Positions 1 to 7,791 of a stretch of 16,092 nucleotides of DNA are shown here, in pieces (the first letter of the stretch is position 1; the number at the start of each line of letters is the position of its first letter). The stretch spans positions 19,689 through 35,780 of the forward strand of contig PAXL01000011.1 of the NCBI GenBank assembly GCA_002714465.1, written 5' to 3'. The position numbers were made by a program, and so were the translations under genes. Source of the stretch: Gemmatimonadota bacterium (GTDB taxonomy: Bacteria; Latescibacterota; UBA2968). The notes under the pieces are model-generated. The model searched no databases and was not told the origin of the DNA. It saw only the letters and a list, made by a program, of their open reading frames with translations.

Positions 1-536
1 TTCAGGTTGTAGAAGCAGGTCATATAGAAGTCCACATCCCAGCCCTTGTCCTCGACGTAATCAAGCACCTCCGGTATGTGCGACGCGATACCGACCTGGA
101 CCCCCGTATCTCGCATGCACTTCAGGTAATCCTCGACCTCGTCGATCCGCCCGTCCAGCCACAGGTTGTCCGTCCGGGACCCGTGGTGATAGATAGCCTC
201 GGCGCCGGCTGCCGCGATCACACGGATGTTCGAAAAGATATCGTGCATCTCCGAGGCAGTCTGCGCGATGAAATACAGCTCGCCGCCTTCCCTTATGAAC
301 TGCTCACGCCAGTAGAGAATACGATGAAAATCCCCGCGGGCCTGAAGCGTGTTGATCCCGTGTGCCTGGACCTGGTGCAGATACTCCACGACCTGCTTCT
401 CCGTGAAGTATTCCCGCATGTCGTTCCCCATCTCCTTCGTGAAATGGGCATTGCCACATAACGGGTTTCCGCCGCTCATGAATCGCGTAATCTTGATGTC
501 CGAGTTGCCTAGCTTGACTTTGGGTATGTCATACAC
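1..536 (-). CDS. Aldo/keto-reductase-like TIM-barrel protein, C-terminus cut by the window edge
   Basis: Reading the minus strand from a GTG at 536 gives 178 uninterrupted codons that run off the left edge, so the 3' end is missing. The start is chosen because a GGGAGGG Shine-Dalgarno lies 8 bases upstream. The N-terminus has the 'KxxLGxxxIxxxRFxxGGNP' style of aldo/keto-reductase-like barrels. Notable segments are GGNPLCGNAHF (22-32), INTLQARGD (61-69), YHHGSRTDNLW (116-126) and the VDFYMTCFYNL stretch at the edge. I cannot point to the classical Asp-Tyr-Lys-His tetrad, so redox activity is not shown; it may be a barrel protein of related fold with another activity. It diverges from the PhyH-like gene with about 100 bp between starts. 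Coding status is secure, function tentative. Confidence 0.68.
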   Translation of the reverse strand, partial: MYDIPKVKLGNSDIKITRFMSGGNPLCGNAHFTKEMGNDMREYFTEKQVVEYLHQVQAHGINTLQARGDFHRILYWREQFIREGGELYFIAQTASEMHDIFSNIRVIAAAGAEAIYHHGSRTDNLWLDGRIDEVEDYLKCMRDTGVQVGIASHIPEVLDYVEDKGWDVDFYMTCFYNL

Positions 537-554
537 GACACTTGCCCTCCCGTC

Positions 555-574
555 ATCCCCACACCGTTGGGGAT
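555..574. promoter_or_regulatory. 7-bp perfect inverted repeat in the divergent intergenic region
   Basis: ATCCCCA (555-561) and TGGGGAT (568-574) are exact reverse complements with a 6-base spacer. The element lies just upstream of the Shine-Dalgarno of the minus-strand aldo/keto-reductase-like gene. In that transcript it would form a hairpin beside the ribosome site; as DNA it could be an operator. No second copy was found at other gene starts here, so the role is open. Confidence 0.4.
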
Positions 575-635
575 CCAGTTTAGTAGCCTTTGCGATGACC
601 AAAGGTAAACAGACCTCAGTAGAAATCAACTCGCG

Positions 636-1499
636 ATGAAATCCTGGAAACCAACCGTGGAGCAGCAACAAAGCTGGGAAGAACACGGCTACTACGTCGA
701 GCGATGCGCACTCTCGACTGAGATCGCGGCCGAGTTACGCGGCATCATCAAGAACCAGGTACTCCTCCCCGAGCCCGACGGGCGCCCGGAGACCGACCCT
801 ATGGATCCAATGGGCAACTCGCCTGCAGAGCGTTCCGCCCGGTTCCGAAAGCTTAGCAACTTCTGCATCACGGCTCCCCACATCTGGCACACCGTCCACT
901 GTGGCGAGCCGATTCTCAGAATGGCAAAACATCACCTTGGCCACGACGTAATCGTCAAGTTCAACAGCGTCTTCGTCAAGCCGGCCAGAACTGGCAGCGC
1001 CACGCCGTGGCATCAGGACAACGGGCTCTGGCGCGACGGAGAGACTGCGCCATACAACTTCTGGATGGCTCTCGATCCGGCAACGAAGATGAACGGGTGC
1101 CTGCAGTTCGCGCCAGGAACCCACAAGGGCGATATCGTCCAGCACGTCCTCTACGAGGACAGCATCCACGGCGAACTGCCTCGTAATCTAGTCGTAGACC
1201 AGATCGAACAAACCGGCGTCCATCACGTTGAGCTGGAACCAGGTGATGTGGTCGCCTGGCACAGTAGCCTATGGCATTACAGCCCACCGAACCCGAGCGA
1301 GCAGAGCCGAATTGGGGTTGCCGGTGTCTACACGAACCCGAAGATCATCTCTGCGCGTCGTCGCAGATTGCCCAACTGCTGTTGGGTCCTCAAAGAGGGC
1401 AAGGTCTGCACTGACTTCCCACCCGAGCCCTACCCACTCGACCAGTCTGCACAAAAGGGACCCGTAGCCCCCTTCCCAAAAGCCGAACAGGTAGTTTAG
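636..1499 (+). CDS. Phytanoyl-CoA dioxygenase (PhyH) family protein
   Basis: This 287-residue protein has the length and motif order of PhyH-type Fe(II)/2-oxoglutarate-dependent oxygenases, which hydroxylate or oxidatively demethylate small organic substrates. The facial-triad signature is visible: WHQDNG gives His126 and Asp128, and the distal histidine is most likely His214 in the HYSPPNPSEQSR stretch, where Arg225 would bind 2-oxoglutarate. CLQFAPGTHKGD (155-166) and LEPGDVVAWHS (200-210) are typical strand and turn segments of the double-stranded beta-helix. No signal peptide is seen, so it should be cytoplasmic. The ATG at 636 has no strong Shine-Dalgarno. It is divergent from the aldo/keto-reductase-like gene and convergent with the DUF1961 gene. 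The substrate cannot be read from sequence; family membership is near certain. Confidence 0.9.
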   Translation: MKSWKPTVEQQQSWEEHGYYVERCALSTEIAAELRGIIKNQVLLPEPDGRPETDPMDPMGNSPAERSARFRKLSNFCITAPHIWHTVHCGEPILRMAKHHLGHDVIVKFNSVFVKPARTGSATPWHQDNGLWRDGETAPYNFWMALDPATKMNGCLQFAPGTHKGDIVQHVLYEDSIHGELPRNLVVDQIEQTGVHHVELEPGDVVAWHSSLWHYSPPNPSEQSRIGVAGVYTNPKIISARRRRLPNCCWVLKEGKVCTDFPPEPYPLDQSAQKGPVAPFPKAEQVV

Positions 1500-1787
1500 C
1501 GTTTCATCCCAGTGGCTCCCCCCTTGGAACGCTTCTCGATTATTTCGCTTTCGTTGTAAGTCTCTATCTGCAAGCTTGCACGGTTCAATGTGGTTCTACG
1601 ATCGACGTTACCCGAGCGGTAATCGAAGTACAGCCACATAGCAACTCAGATACCACTGATGTTTTAATTAGAGAACTTTGCCGGCCCACATTACCGAACT
1701 TCGACTCCCGCTCAGCCTGCGGCTCATCTCGGCCATAGAATGCACATCACCCGAGTCGCTACAAGTTCCCGCGTGTTCTCTTCAGTT
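1500..1787. other. Convergent intergenic region, no gene seen
   Basis: These 288 bases separate the converging ends of the PhyH-like and DUF1961 genes. No credible coding frame is visible. It holds one 12-bp perfect palindrome, TGCAAGCTTGCA at 1569-1580, which has no loop and is a poor terminator. I see no clear stem followed by a T-run for either flanking gene. Confidence 0.5.
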
Positions 1788-2513
1788 CTATAGCACAGAG
1801 ATACGGATATCCGCATACCGCGACGTCCGCGTCCACATGTGCCTCAACCCAATCCGTCCTTCCGTGATAAGGTCGAATGCCGACGTATTCCACGCAAAAA
1901 CCGACATCTTCTCCTCGGTCTCCACCTTGAACAGCAGCTCGTGCCCCTTCTTGATGATCGTGAACCGGTGCTTTATGCCCGGCTCGAACAGACCCGTCTC
2001 GAAGTTGTCCGGCGGAATATCGAGTTCGTTGAACTTGAGGTCCGGTCTCGTCGGATATCGTCTTGCCCGCACATACTCGCGAGCGTCATCCTGGTTACCA
2101 TAGGCGGCGTAGCTGATGTGAAGGAGCTTCATATTGTTGAAGTAGGTCGCCATATACGGAATTTCTCGAAGATGCGACCACTCGGCAATGTCCTTGGTAT
2201 ACGGCCCTTCCTCCTTACCAGTTGCCTGGATATAGATGATATTGACATTCCTGGTTGCCGTATCCAACCTCCAAAAGTCGGACTCGATCTTCACGTCGCC
2301 CTCAAACGAATTCTTCGTCCACAGCACTGTGTGACACGCGTGATCCTGCTCCAGAGGACCCGCTGAAAGAATCATCCCCTTTTCCGTGTTCGCCACAGTA
2401 GACCTACTTCCGTCTAGAAACCACTTCTCCTTCCAGTCCAAGGTCCCAGGATCGTAGAGGGCTTCCTGCCAAGCTAGTTGCTCTAGCTCTTCGAATCTCT
2501 CTTCCTTTGACAT
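1788..2513 (-). CDS. DUF1961 (YesU-like) family protein, concanavalin A-like fold
   Basis: The 241-residue product matches the layout of the DUF1961 family, whose member YesU sits in the Bacillus subtilis yes (rhamnogalacturonan) cluster and has a concanavalin A-like lectin/glucanase fold. Shared landmarks are the FWxxxTATRNVNIIYIQATG strand region, LLHISYAAYG followed by DDAREYVRARRYP in mid-protein, the HRFTIIKKGHELLFKVE strand pair, and the terminal EGRIGLRHMW...YADIRIS segment. I chose the ATG at 2513 because GGAGG lies 8 bases upstream; a TTG 36 bases earlier would add 12 residues containing that Shine-Dalgarno. It is the last gene of the six-gene minus-strand run, after hep1. A carbohydrate-binding or hydrolytic role on the lyase products is inferred. 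No signal peptide is apparent. Confidence 0.8.
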   Translation of the reverse strand: MSKEERFEELEQLAWQEALYDPGTLDWKEKWFLDGSRSTVANTEKGMILSAGPLEQDHACHTVLWTKNSFEGDVKIESDFWRLDTATRNVNIIYIQATGKEEGPYTKDIAEWSHLREIPYMATYFNNMKLLHISYAAYGNQDDAREYVRARRYPTRPDLKFNELDIPPDNFETGLFEPGIKHRFTIIKKGHELLFKVETEEKMSVFAWNTSAFDLITEGRIGLRHMWTRTSRYADIRISVL

Positions 2514-2638
2514 CGTCTCCGCCTCCGTTGGGATAGTCTGTATTCCCAAGGGCTCATTCAGTAGAATGCTAAAGAGTCAGACCCACACAAGAGTTCATGA
2601 ACGGGTTCCGGCCTAGCACCTGATTGCTGTTAGTGAGG

Positions 2639-4525
2639 TCATCGCGAAATCCGCAGTTCCACATCTCCAGACTCACCAGGATTGACCAGAGTAAACAGAA
2701 TCCGACTAACCTGATCACCCCAGTATCTCTGTTTCCCCCCGTCGGAGAGATCCCTATTTTCGACATCCACGGTCATCCGTTCTGGATCATATTCGATGCC
2801 CGCCTCCCCGGAGGATCGCTCGCCCTGCAGGACACGTCTTCCCAATACGATTCGTCCCTCCGACACCTGAACGGTACACGGGGTCAGCAGACTAAACTGG
2901 ATCGTGCTTGCAGGTTCGGTGAGCACATACTGGTCCTTGACGGTAACATCCTGACCACGGGTAAGCGCAACTGTCCGGTGCCACATCTTAAGCTTCGCTT
3001 CATCCGGATAGGCACCCGCTATATCCAACGAGAACGTCGCGGTTTGGCCATCGTCGGTCGATGACGCGTCTCTGGCGGCAAAATCGATCCCTGGATCCTG
3101 CATGACCCCATTGATCGTCGGCAGGCTGTGATAGGCGGACTGCATCGTCCAGATAGTGTAGCGTTCCGAGCTAAACGTCTTTCCAGTATAGGGTCCGACA
3201 CCTGCATCGATGATGACTGGGGCTCCGTCGACATACACAATGAAGTGTCCGACGTCGTTGTGGTTATGGCTCTCCTGATTGTGCCCGCCCTTTGCTGCGA
3301 CAAAGAATCCCTCACCCGAACCTCTCTTGTCCCGAGCCGTCATCACCTCGATTTCCGGTAGCCAAGAATACGCTGGTAGCGGCTGCGTCGGCTCCACATC
3401 TGACATCTCAGAACCGTGGAACAGGGTTGGAAGCTGCCTGGCTATGCTGAAATCATTACCGTCCCAGCCCTGCACCTTTGTTGAAAAGTAGACGCCCGCA
3501 CTCATCAGCTCTGCATCACCAATACGTTTTCCATATCGATAGACGAGAAACGGTGCAGGGTTGACCAGGGGCGAGGCATCGGCAAAGTTCACGAACCAGT
3601 TTTCGTATATTTGCACTTTGGTGATAAACGTCCCGATGTTCTTGATCAACGGCTCTCCGTAGACGTCGACCTTCCCGTCCGTCGCCCCGTAGTAGGATTC
3701 CAGACACTCGAACATCGAAGCACCGGCACGCCCCCAGTATCCGGGGCCTTCGTCACAACCTCCGTCCTTCGGATAAGGGTCGATGAAGTTGTCCAGCGCC
3801 CGCATCGTCTTGTGCAGTCCTGCGGCTCGTCTCTCAGGATCCCGTTCCATAAGAAGGATCGTCGTGATCCAGTTCGAGATGATCCAGGGATTCCAGTTGT
3901 TGACCCGATGAAGGTTCTTATCCCGATGGCTGAACCCCATCCAGTGATAGTCTTCACGCTCCAGGAGCGGTGTGAGCATCCTCTCCTGCATCTCGTGATC
4001 CACACGGGGCATGATCATTGTCGACCATTCGTTTATCTGCGTCTCGAGGAGGTAGCACGTCCATGACAGCAGACTCGCCGTTTCCGCAACGAACAGGTCG
4101 ATATGCGGATCGTTGATATTTGACAGATTGGCCCCAACCTTCTGTTGCACCAGGTGCCAGGGCTTCCCCCACCACGATTCCTCGCACACGGCCCAAATGC
4201 CGTCAATAATATCGTCGATGAATCGGCCCTGCCCCTCCGCGCACTCAGCCAGAACAAGTGCAGACAGGGCGTTCCGGTGCGTCGCACGAAACTTCCCGTA
4301 AAGCGAACGTAGCCCCGTTCTAGCCATCTCCATGAACTGGGTCGCCCTGAACACCGTCCACTCGTGACCAAGATACTTCTCGCCGCCCGATATCAGCGTC
4401 CGTCGCGTCTCCGCATCCAATCTCCTCCAGGGTTCACGCTCGTCCCGTGTCGGAAAAGGATGCCAGTCCTCGCGAGGTATCAGAGCCCCTTTTATGTCGT
4501 CGAACGTGTATCTATCAACAAGCAT
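2639..4525 (-). CDS. Heparinase II/III family polysaccharide lyase (hep1)
   Basis: The 628-residue protein has the alpha/alpha-toroid plus beta-sandwich layout of heparinase II/III-type lyases, which cleave uronate-containing polysaccharides by beta-elimination. Key segments are NNWN (209-212) for the likely neutralising Asn, DEGPGYW (258-264) with catalytic Tyr263, and ESHNHNDVGHF with His420 as proposed acid/base. His422, Asp440 (IIDAG) and His466 (YHSLPTINGVMQ) match the spacing of the structural zinc ligands known from Pedobacter heparinase II. The ATG at 4525 follows an AGGGA site; a GTG 45 bases upstream adds an unsupported extension. No signal peptide is visible, so it may act on imported oligomers. 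It is 116 bp downstream of UxuA1 and 125 bp upstream of the DUF1961 gene. Substrate (alginate-, glycosaminoglycan- or other uronate-type) cannot be decided. Confidence 0.88.
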   Translation of the reverse strand: MLVDRYTFDDIKGALIPREDWHPFPTRDEREPWRRLDAETRRTLISGGEKYLGHEWTVFRATQFMEMARTGLRSLYGKFRATHRNALSALVLAECAEGQGRFIDDIIDGIWAVCEESWWGKPWHLVQQKVGANLSNINDPHIDLFVAETASLLSWTCYLLETQINEWSTMIMPRVDHEMQERMLTPLLEREDYHWMGFSHRDKNLHRVNNWNPWIISNWITTILLMERDPERRAAGLHKTMRALDNFIDPYPKDGGCDEGPGYWGRAGASMFECLESYYGATDGKVDVYGEPLIKNIGTFITKVQIYENWFVNFADASPLVNPAPFLVYRYGKRIGDAELMSAGVYFSTKVQGWDGNDFSIARQLPTLFHGSEMSDVEPTQPLPAYSWLPEIEVMTARDKRGSGEGFFVAAKGGHNQESHNHNDVGHFIVYVDGAPVIIDAGVGPYTGKTFSSERYTIWTMQSAYHSLPTINGVMQDPGIDFAARDASSTDDGQTATFSLDIAGAYPDEAKLKMWHRTVALTRGQDVTVKDQYVLTEPASTIQFSLLTPCTVQVSEGRIVLGRRVLQGERSSGEAGIEYDPERMTVDVENRDLSDGGKQRYWGDQVSRILFTLVNPGESGDVELRISR

Positions 4526-4641
4526 GTTTCCCTTTCGATCTCTTTGCAGGACCAGCCGAGCGATAGGCACCGTAAGATTGACCCAGTTGTTGTAGTCTGA
4601 CGACTATCGCCGGGGTGGAGTAATTCGTGGGCAAAACCCTT

Positions 4642-5625
4642 TCAATTAGCGTAAACAGATTCCCGAAGCCCCTTGATATATCCGATCGCGTATAATCTCC
4701 CAATCGATGAGTAGCCCGCACGTTCGTTGCTGTCCCCTTCCATCGTCGGCACGTGGTCCGGGCGCAACACGCCGTCGAATCCGATGTCTCGATAGGCCTC
4801 CATACAAGCCAACATGTTTGTTTTACCTTCATCGTGGAAGGTCTCCTGATACTTCGTAACCGTGCCTTGGACGTCGCGGAAGTGAACGAAAGTGATTTTG
4901 TCCTGCGCCCCAAAGTCACGAATAACAGACGGCAGATCCTCGGTCATTAGCGTGAAGTTTCCTTGGCACATAGTGATAGTATTGCAGGGGCTGTCCACCA
5001 GGTCGATCAGGCGCTGATAGTTCTCGACGCTGCGCATGATCCTGCCCAGACCTCTGATCGGCGAAAGGGGCGGATCGTCCGGATGCATCGACATCTTCAC
5101 ACCCGCTTTCTCTGCGGCGGGCAGAGTGGCCTTCAGGAAGTATTCGAGGTTCTCCCACAATTGCTCCTCGGAGACTTCACCGTATTCCGTCAAAGGCGCA
5201 TCTTTCATCAACTCGTGGTCGTATCCCGTTACAAGAGCACCGCCCCTAGCCTGGATTGTCGACGACGTACGCAGCCAATTCATCACCGGCATCCACTCGT
5301 AGCACCAGACCCTGATACCCAATTTGCCCATGTTGGTGAGCAGGTCAATAACAGTATCGATCTCTTCATCGCGTCCTGGCAGCCCCAGTTTGGCTTTCGT
5401 CAGGGGCGGACGACTTTCCAGCACATCAAACTGGAAACCGGCATCCTGATACTGAGTCTTTAAACGCATCAGGGACATGTATCCCCAAGGAAGCTCCTCT
5501 TTGCTACGTGCCGTATCGATCAAGCTCAGATCCATGCCGCCGACGACGTAATCCACCCCGCTCTGTTTGACCATCTTCCATAGAGGTGATGGGTGAGGCC
5601 CAAGAGCTTCTGCAATCTGAATCAT
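4642..5625 (-). CDS. UxuA-like mannonate dehydratase family protein (UxuA1)
   Basis: UxuA dehydrates D-mannonate to 2-keto-3-deoxy-D-gluconate using a divalent metal in a TIM barrel. All four expected metal ligands are visible: His181 in MHPDDPP, Cys220 in MCQGN, His248 in VHFRD and Asp290 in RPDHVPTM. At 327 residues it is shorter than E. coli UxuA (about 394). The loop that usually reads DWTRTDL is NWLRTSS here (Asn116-Ser122), so the exact aldonate may differ. AAAGGA precedes the ATG at 5625 by about 6 bases. It sits between two heparinase-type lyases in one minus-strand run, which supports a role in uronate catabolism. It is a paralogue of UxuA2 (11896-12903), not a recent duplicate, as the two share mainly the ligand motifs. 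Confidence 0.85.
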   Translation of the reverse strand: MIQIAEALGPHPSPLWKMVKQSGVDYVVGGMDLSLIDTARSKEELPWGYMSLMRLKTQYQDAGFQFDVLESRPPLTKAKLGLPGRDEEIDTVIDLLTNMGKLGIRVWCYEWMPVMNWLRTSSTIQARGGALVTGYDHELMKDAPLTEYGEVSEEQLWENLEYFLKATLPAAEKAGVKMSMHPDDPPLSPIRGLGRIMRSVENYQRLIDLVDSPCNTITMCQGNFTLMTEDLPSVIRDFGAQDKITFVHFRDVQGTVTKYQETFHDEGKTNMLACMEAYRDIGFDGVLRPDHVPTMEGDSNERAGYSSIGRLYAIGYIKGLRESVYAN

Positions 5626-5709
5626 ATCTTTTCCTTTAAGGAAATAAGGGCCACTTCAACCCAGCCCTGAGGTTCTGGATAGATACTCAAGTGTCCGACC
5701 AGTCTTTGC

Positions 5710-5735
5710 TTGGCCGAGTTCTCGACTCCGGCCAA
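5710..5735. repeat. Intergenic stem-loop between hep2 and UxuA1
   Basis: TTGGCCGAGT (5710-5719) can pair with ACT (5725-5727) and CGGCCAA (5729-5735), leaving one bulged base and a 5-base loop. It lies in the 158-bp gap between hep2 and UxuA1. On the minus transcript no T-run follows, so a simple intrinsic terminator is unlikely. An RNA-processing or stability role is possible but not shown. Confidence 0.45.
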
Positions 5736-5754
5736 ATTGCACCTGAGTTGAGGT

Positions 5755-5779
5755 GGTGTTTTAATGCCTTTGTGGTTCA
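5755..5779 (-). repeat. Copy D of a dispersed TGAACCAC repeat
   Basis: On the minus strand, starting five bases after the hep2 stop codon, the sequence reads TGAACCACAAAGGCATTAAA followed by ACACC. This matches the core of the copies at 11751-11779 and 11855-11888. It is non-coding and follows the gene end in the direction of transcription. Confidence 0.6.
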
Positions 5780-5783
5780 GTAT

Positions 5784-7604
5784 TCAGAGAGACTCACCTG
5801 ACAACCTGACTCGAATCGACAGCGTGTCTTTCTTTATCGTCCACGCAGGAAACCTGAGTTCCAAGCGCTTCAGACCGTCTTTCATAGTGTCCAGCTCCAA
5901 TGGTGGCGGATTGAGCGAGACCACAGAAGGCATAAGCTCCGGGTGTGAAGCCACCTCGAGCGACAATTGCTTGCCGTCCTGTTTCAGAATCGCCCCACCA
6001 AGAAGGATCTCGACATCAGCCTGCGTGATGAGCTGCCAGGTGATGAGGTCGACGGTATCAGATTTCTCGATGTCATCTTCGATCAGCAGGGACCGTTCGC
6101 TGTCCTTGATGAAGGTTCGTCTGGCGCGCTTCAGCTCTCCGAAGAAAGCCGCCGTCATGTCGATGACCGCTTCAGGCCGGTCTCCCGGCTTGTAATCGAT
6201 GATCTCCGCCTTCCCTTCGACGTCGTGTAGCCTGTCGTTAACGGTGATCGTGCTGTGACCAAAGTTGCCCTTGTTCAGCAGTTTCCATCGGTCCCCCTCC
6301 TGACGGGTATCCCACAACCCGAACCCGGTCCTCTCTATGCGTCCATACCTTCCCGTCATACCAGGGTCAATGCTCCAGCGCACACCGTCCAGTTCAAACA
6401 CGAAAGAGCCTCCATCCATGTTCCCGTGGCTCACTCTCCCCCGCCCTCCCTTACACCCCAAGTAGTATTTATTCGGATCGTACACACCACCTCGGAAGAA
6501 GATTATGGGGTTTAGACCATCCCCCTTCCATGCAGTCGGGAGGTCCTCTTCACTGGCTTCTTCGAACTGTGACATCCATACGAGAGAGAGACCTGCTAAT
6601 CGAGAAAACCTGCCCATACTCTCAGGGTCCTGCGTGAACTTCTCGGTCTCTAGGAACCGCTTGTTCCCTGTCTTCGTAGCAAACCATGCCAGAGTCGTAT
6701 CCCCTGCCTTGCCACTTGTCTCGCCGCAGTCACAGAAATTGTAGAGCAAGCCAGATGGGGCATCGCACAACATCCTGAATACTGCACTCTCTTTGAAACC
6801 CGGATATTCGAGGATGCCGAAGTCGGTTCCGAAAGCACTCTCGAACATGGCCGCCGTCACGACAGAGAAGGATGTACCGTAACCCCAGTAGGTCGCACCT
6901 TCGGGATAGACCCCGTCGGGCCCGTAAGAATCCAGAGCATTGGCCATCCCATCTATAGCTCGGTGAATCGTCTTAGCGGCAAGCTCGGGATCGACCTCTG
7001 CGATCGCAAGCGAAGCAGCCACGAGCCCACCGTGACAGACCTGGTTCCAGTTGTTGTGTCCGTAGGCCCAGTGTGGATGCTTACCGTCTTCCGGCCAGCT
7101 AGTATCGATGCCTTTCTCTATCAGAGACTGCTTCGCCAACTCGACCGTTGACGCCGGCAGATCGGGGCCGACCCAATCCACGGCCATCGCGATACCCAGA
7201 CACATCTCGCCCACATCCAGGAAGTGCTTCGGATTCCAACTCGGGAAGTTGCAGGCAGCGATCACCTCTTCATCAATCCGACCCAGCATCCGACGATCGT
7301 TCTCGATCCGGTAAACCATCGCAAGCACGTTAATCCGCAGGAGCAGATCCCTAGAGATATCCAGCTGGTTGTCCTGTGACCGTTCCTCCATCGGGATATC
7401 GAGGTTGATGATCGACTCCTCGAACACCTGCTCTGCATTGAGCTTGATGGCCTTGTAGACGTTCTGAACGACCGGATCCGTGTCGAGACGGTTTCTGAGA
7501 TTTGCCTCGAGCTCCCGGGTCAGAACAAGGCGAGGCAATTCATCCCTCAGATTGTCCTGGAGATAGGACACCGATATCGGATTTTCCAGCTTGTATGTGT
7601 TCAT
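5784..7604 (-). CDS. Heparinase II-like (PL21-type) polysaccharide lyase (hep2)
   Basis: This 606-residue protein is the closest of the three lyases in the window to heparinase II. HNNWNQVCHGG (183-193) supplies His191, PEGATYW (234-240) supplies Tyr239 and VSHGNMDGGSF (391-401) supplies His393. Their spacing resembles His202, Tyr257 and His406 of Pedobacter heparinase II. Asp413 (SIDPG) and His450 (GHSTITVND) fit two of the three structural zinc ligands, but the ligand expected two residues after the catalytic His is Asn395. The protein would cleave an acidic glycan by beta-elimination. No signal peptide is seen. The ATG at 7604 has only a weak GAG-type ribosome site. Neighbours are the RraA-family gene 187 bp upstream and UxuA1 158 bp downstream. 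Family is firm, polysaccharide unknown. Confidence 0.87.
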   Translation of the reverse strand: MNTYKLENPISVSYLQDNLRDELPRLVLTRELEANLRNRLDTDPVVQNVYKAIKLNAEQVFEESIINLDIPMEERSQDNQLDISRDLLLRINVLAMVYRIENDRRMLGRIDEEVIAACNFPSWNPKHFLDVGEMCLGIAMAVDWVGPDLPASTVELAKQSLIEKGIDTSWPEDGKHPHWAYGHNNWNQVCHGGLVAASLAIAEVDPELAAKTIHRAIDGMANALDSYGPDGVYPEGATYWGYGTSFSVVTAAMFESAFGTDFGILEYPGFKESAVFRMLCDAPSGLLYNFCDCGETSGKAGDTTLAWFATKTGNKRFLETEKFTQDPESMGRFSRLAGLSLVWMSQFEEASEEDLPTAWKGDGLNPIIFFRGGVYDPNKYYLGCKGGRGRVSHGNMDGGSFVFELDGVRWSIDPGMTGRYGRIERTGFGLWDTRQEGDRWKLLNKGNFGHSTITVNDRLHDVEGKAEIIDYKPGDRPEAVIDMTAAFFGELKRARRTFIKDSERSLLIEDDIEKSDTVDLITWQLITQADVEILLGGAILKQDGKQLSLEVASHPELMPSVVSLNPPPLELDTMKDGLKRLELRFPAWTIKKDTLSIRVRLSGESL

Positions 7605-7772
7605 CGTGATCTCGATTTGTCGAGCCGAGTCAGAACTTCAGGGCACTGCTCTTAAGACCTTACTCCGCTCACGACTATCCTCAATACGTATGGTTGCCCT
7701 CAGCAGGATCCAAGGACTCGAATTCAAGAAACTGCCTGGAGCTTTTTTTGCGTTGGCTGCGTAAACTCTCAA

Positions 7773-7789
7773 GCAACACGAAGCGTTGC
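7773..7789 (-). repeat. Post-stop hairpin element, RraA copy
   Basis: Two bases beyond the RraA stop codon the minus strand reads GCAACGC TTC GTGTTGC, a 7-bp stem with one G-U pair and a TTC loop. The same arrangement, with changed arms, follows the aldolase stop codon at 8850-8866. Both copies continue with CTTG. Further down, a run of seven A on the minus strand (T on plus, about 7743-7749) follows a degenerate second stem. Placement suggests mRNA 3'-end or inter-cistronic function; this is inference. Confidence 0.5.
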
Positions 7790-7791
7790 CT

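Noticed and set aside
735..1169. Minus-strand 144-codon frame inside the PhyH-like gene
   Set aside because: The opposite strand carries the HxD and distal His motifs of PhyH; this frame shows no recognisable features.
1569..1580. TGCAAGCTTGCA palindrome as a regulator site
   Set aside because: It is a single copy in a convergent gap with no promoter to serve; a 12-bp palindrome of this kind can occur by chance.
1839..2366. Plus-strand 175-codon frame opposite the DUF1961 gene
   Set aside because: It is antisense to a gene with clear family motifs, has no ribosome site and an Arg/Leu/Val-rich composition typical of an antisense shadow.
2514..2549. TTG start giving 12 more residues to the DUF1961 protein
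   Set aside because: The added codons contain the GGAGG that serves the ATG at 2513.
4526..4570. GTG start giving 15 more residues to hep1
   Set aside because: The ATG at 4525 has an AGGGA site, and the extra residues do not resemble the family N-terminus.
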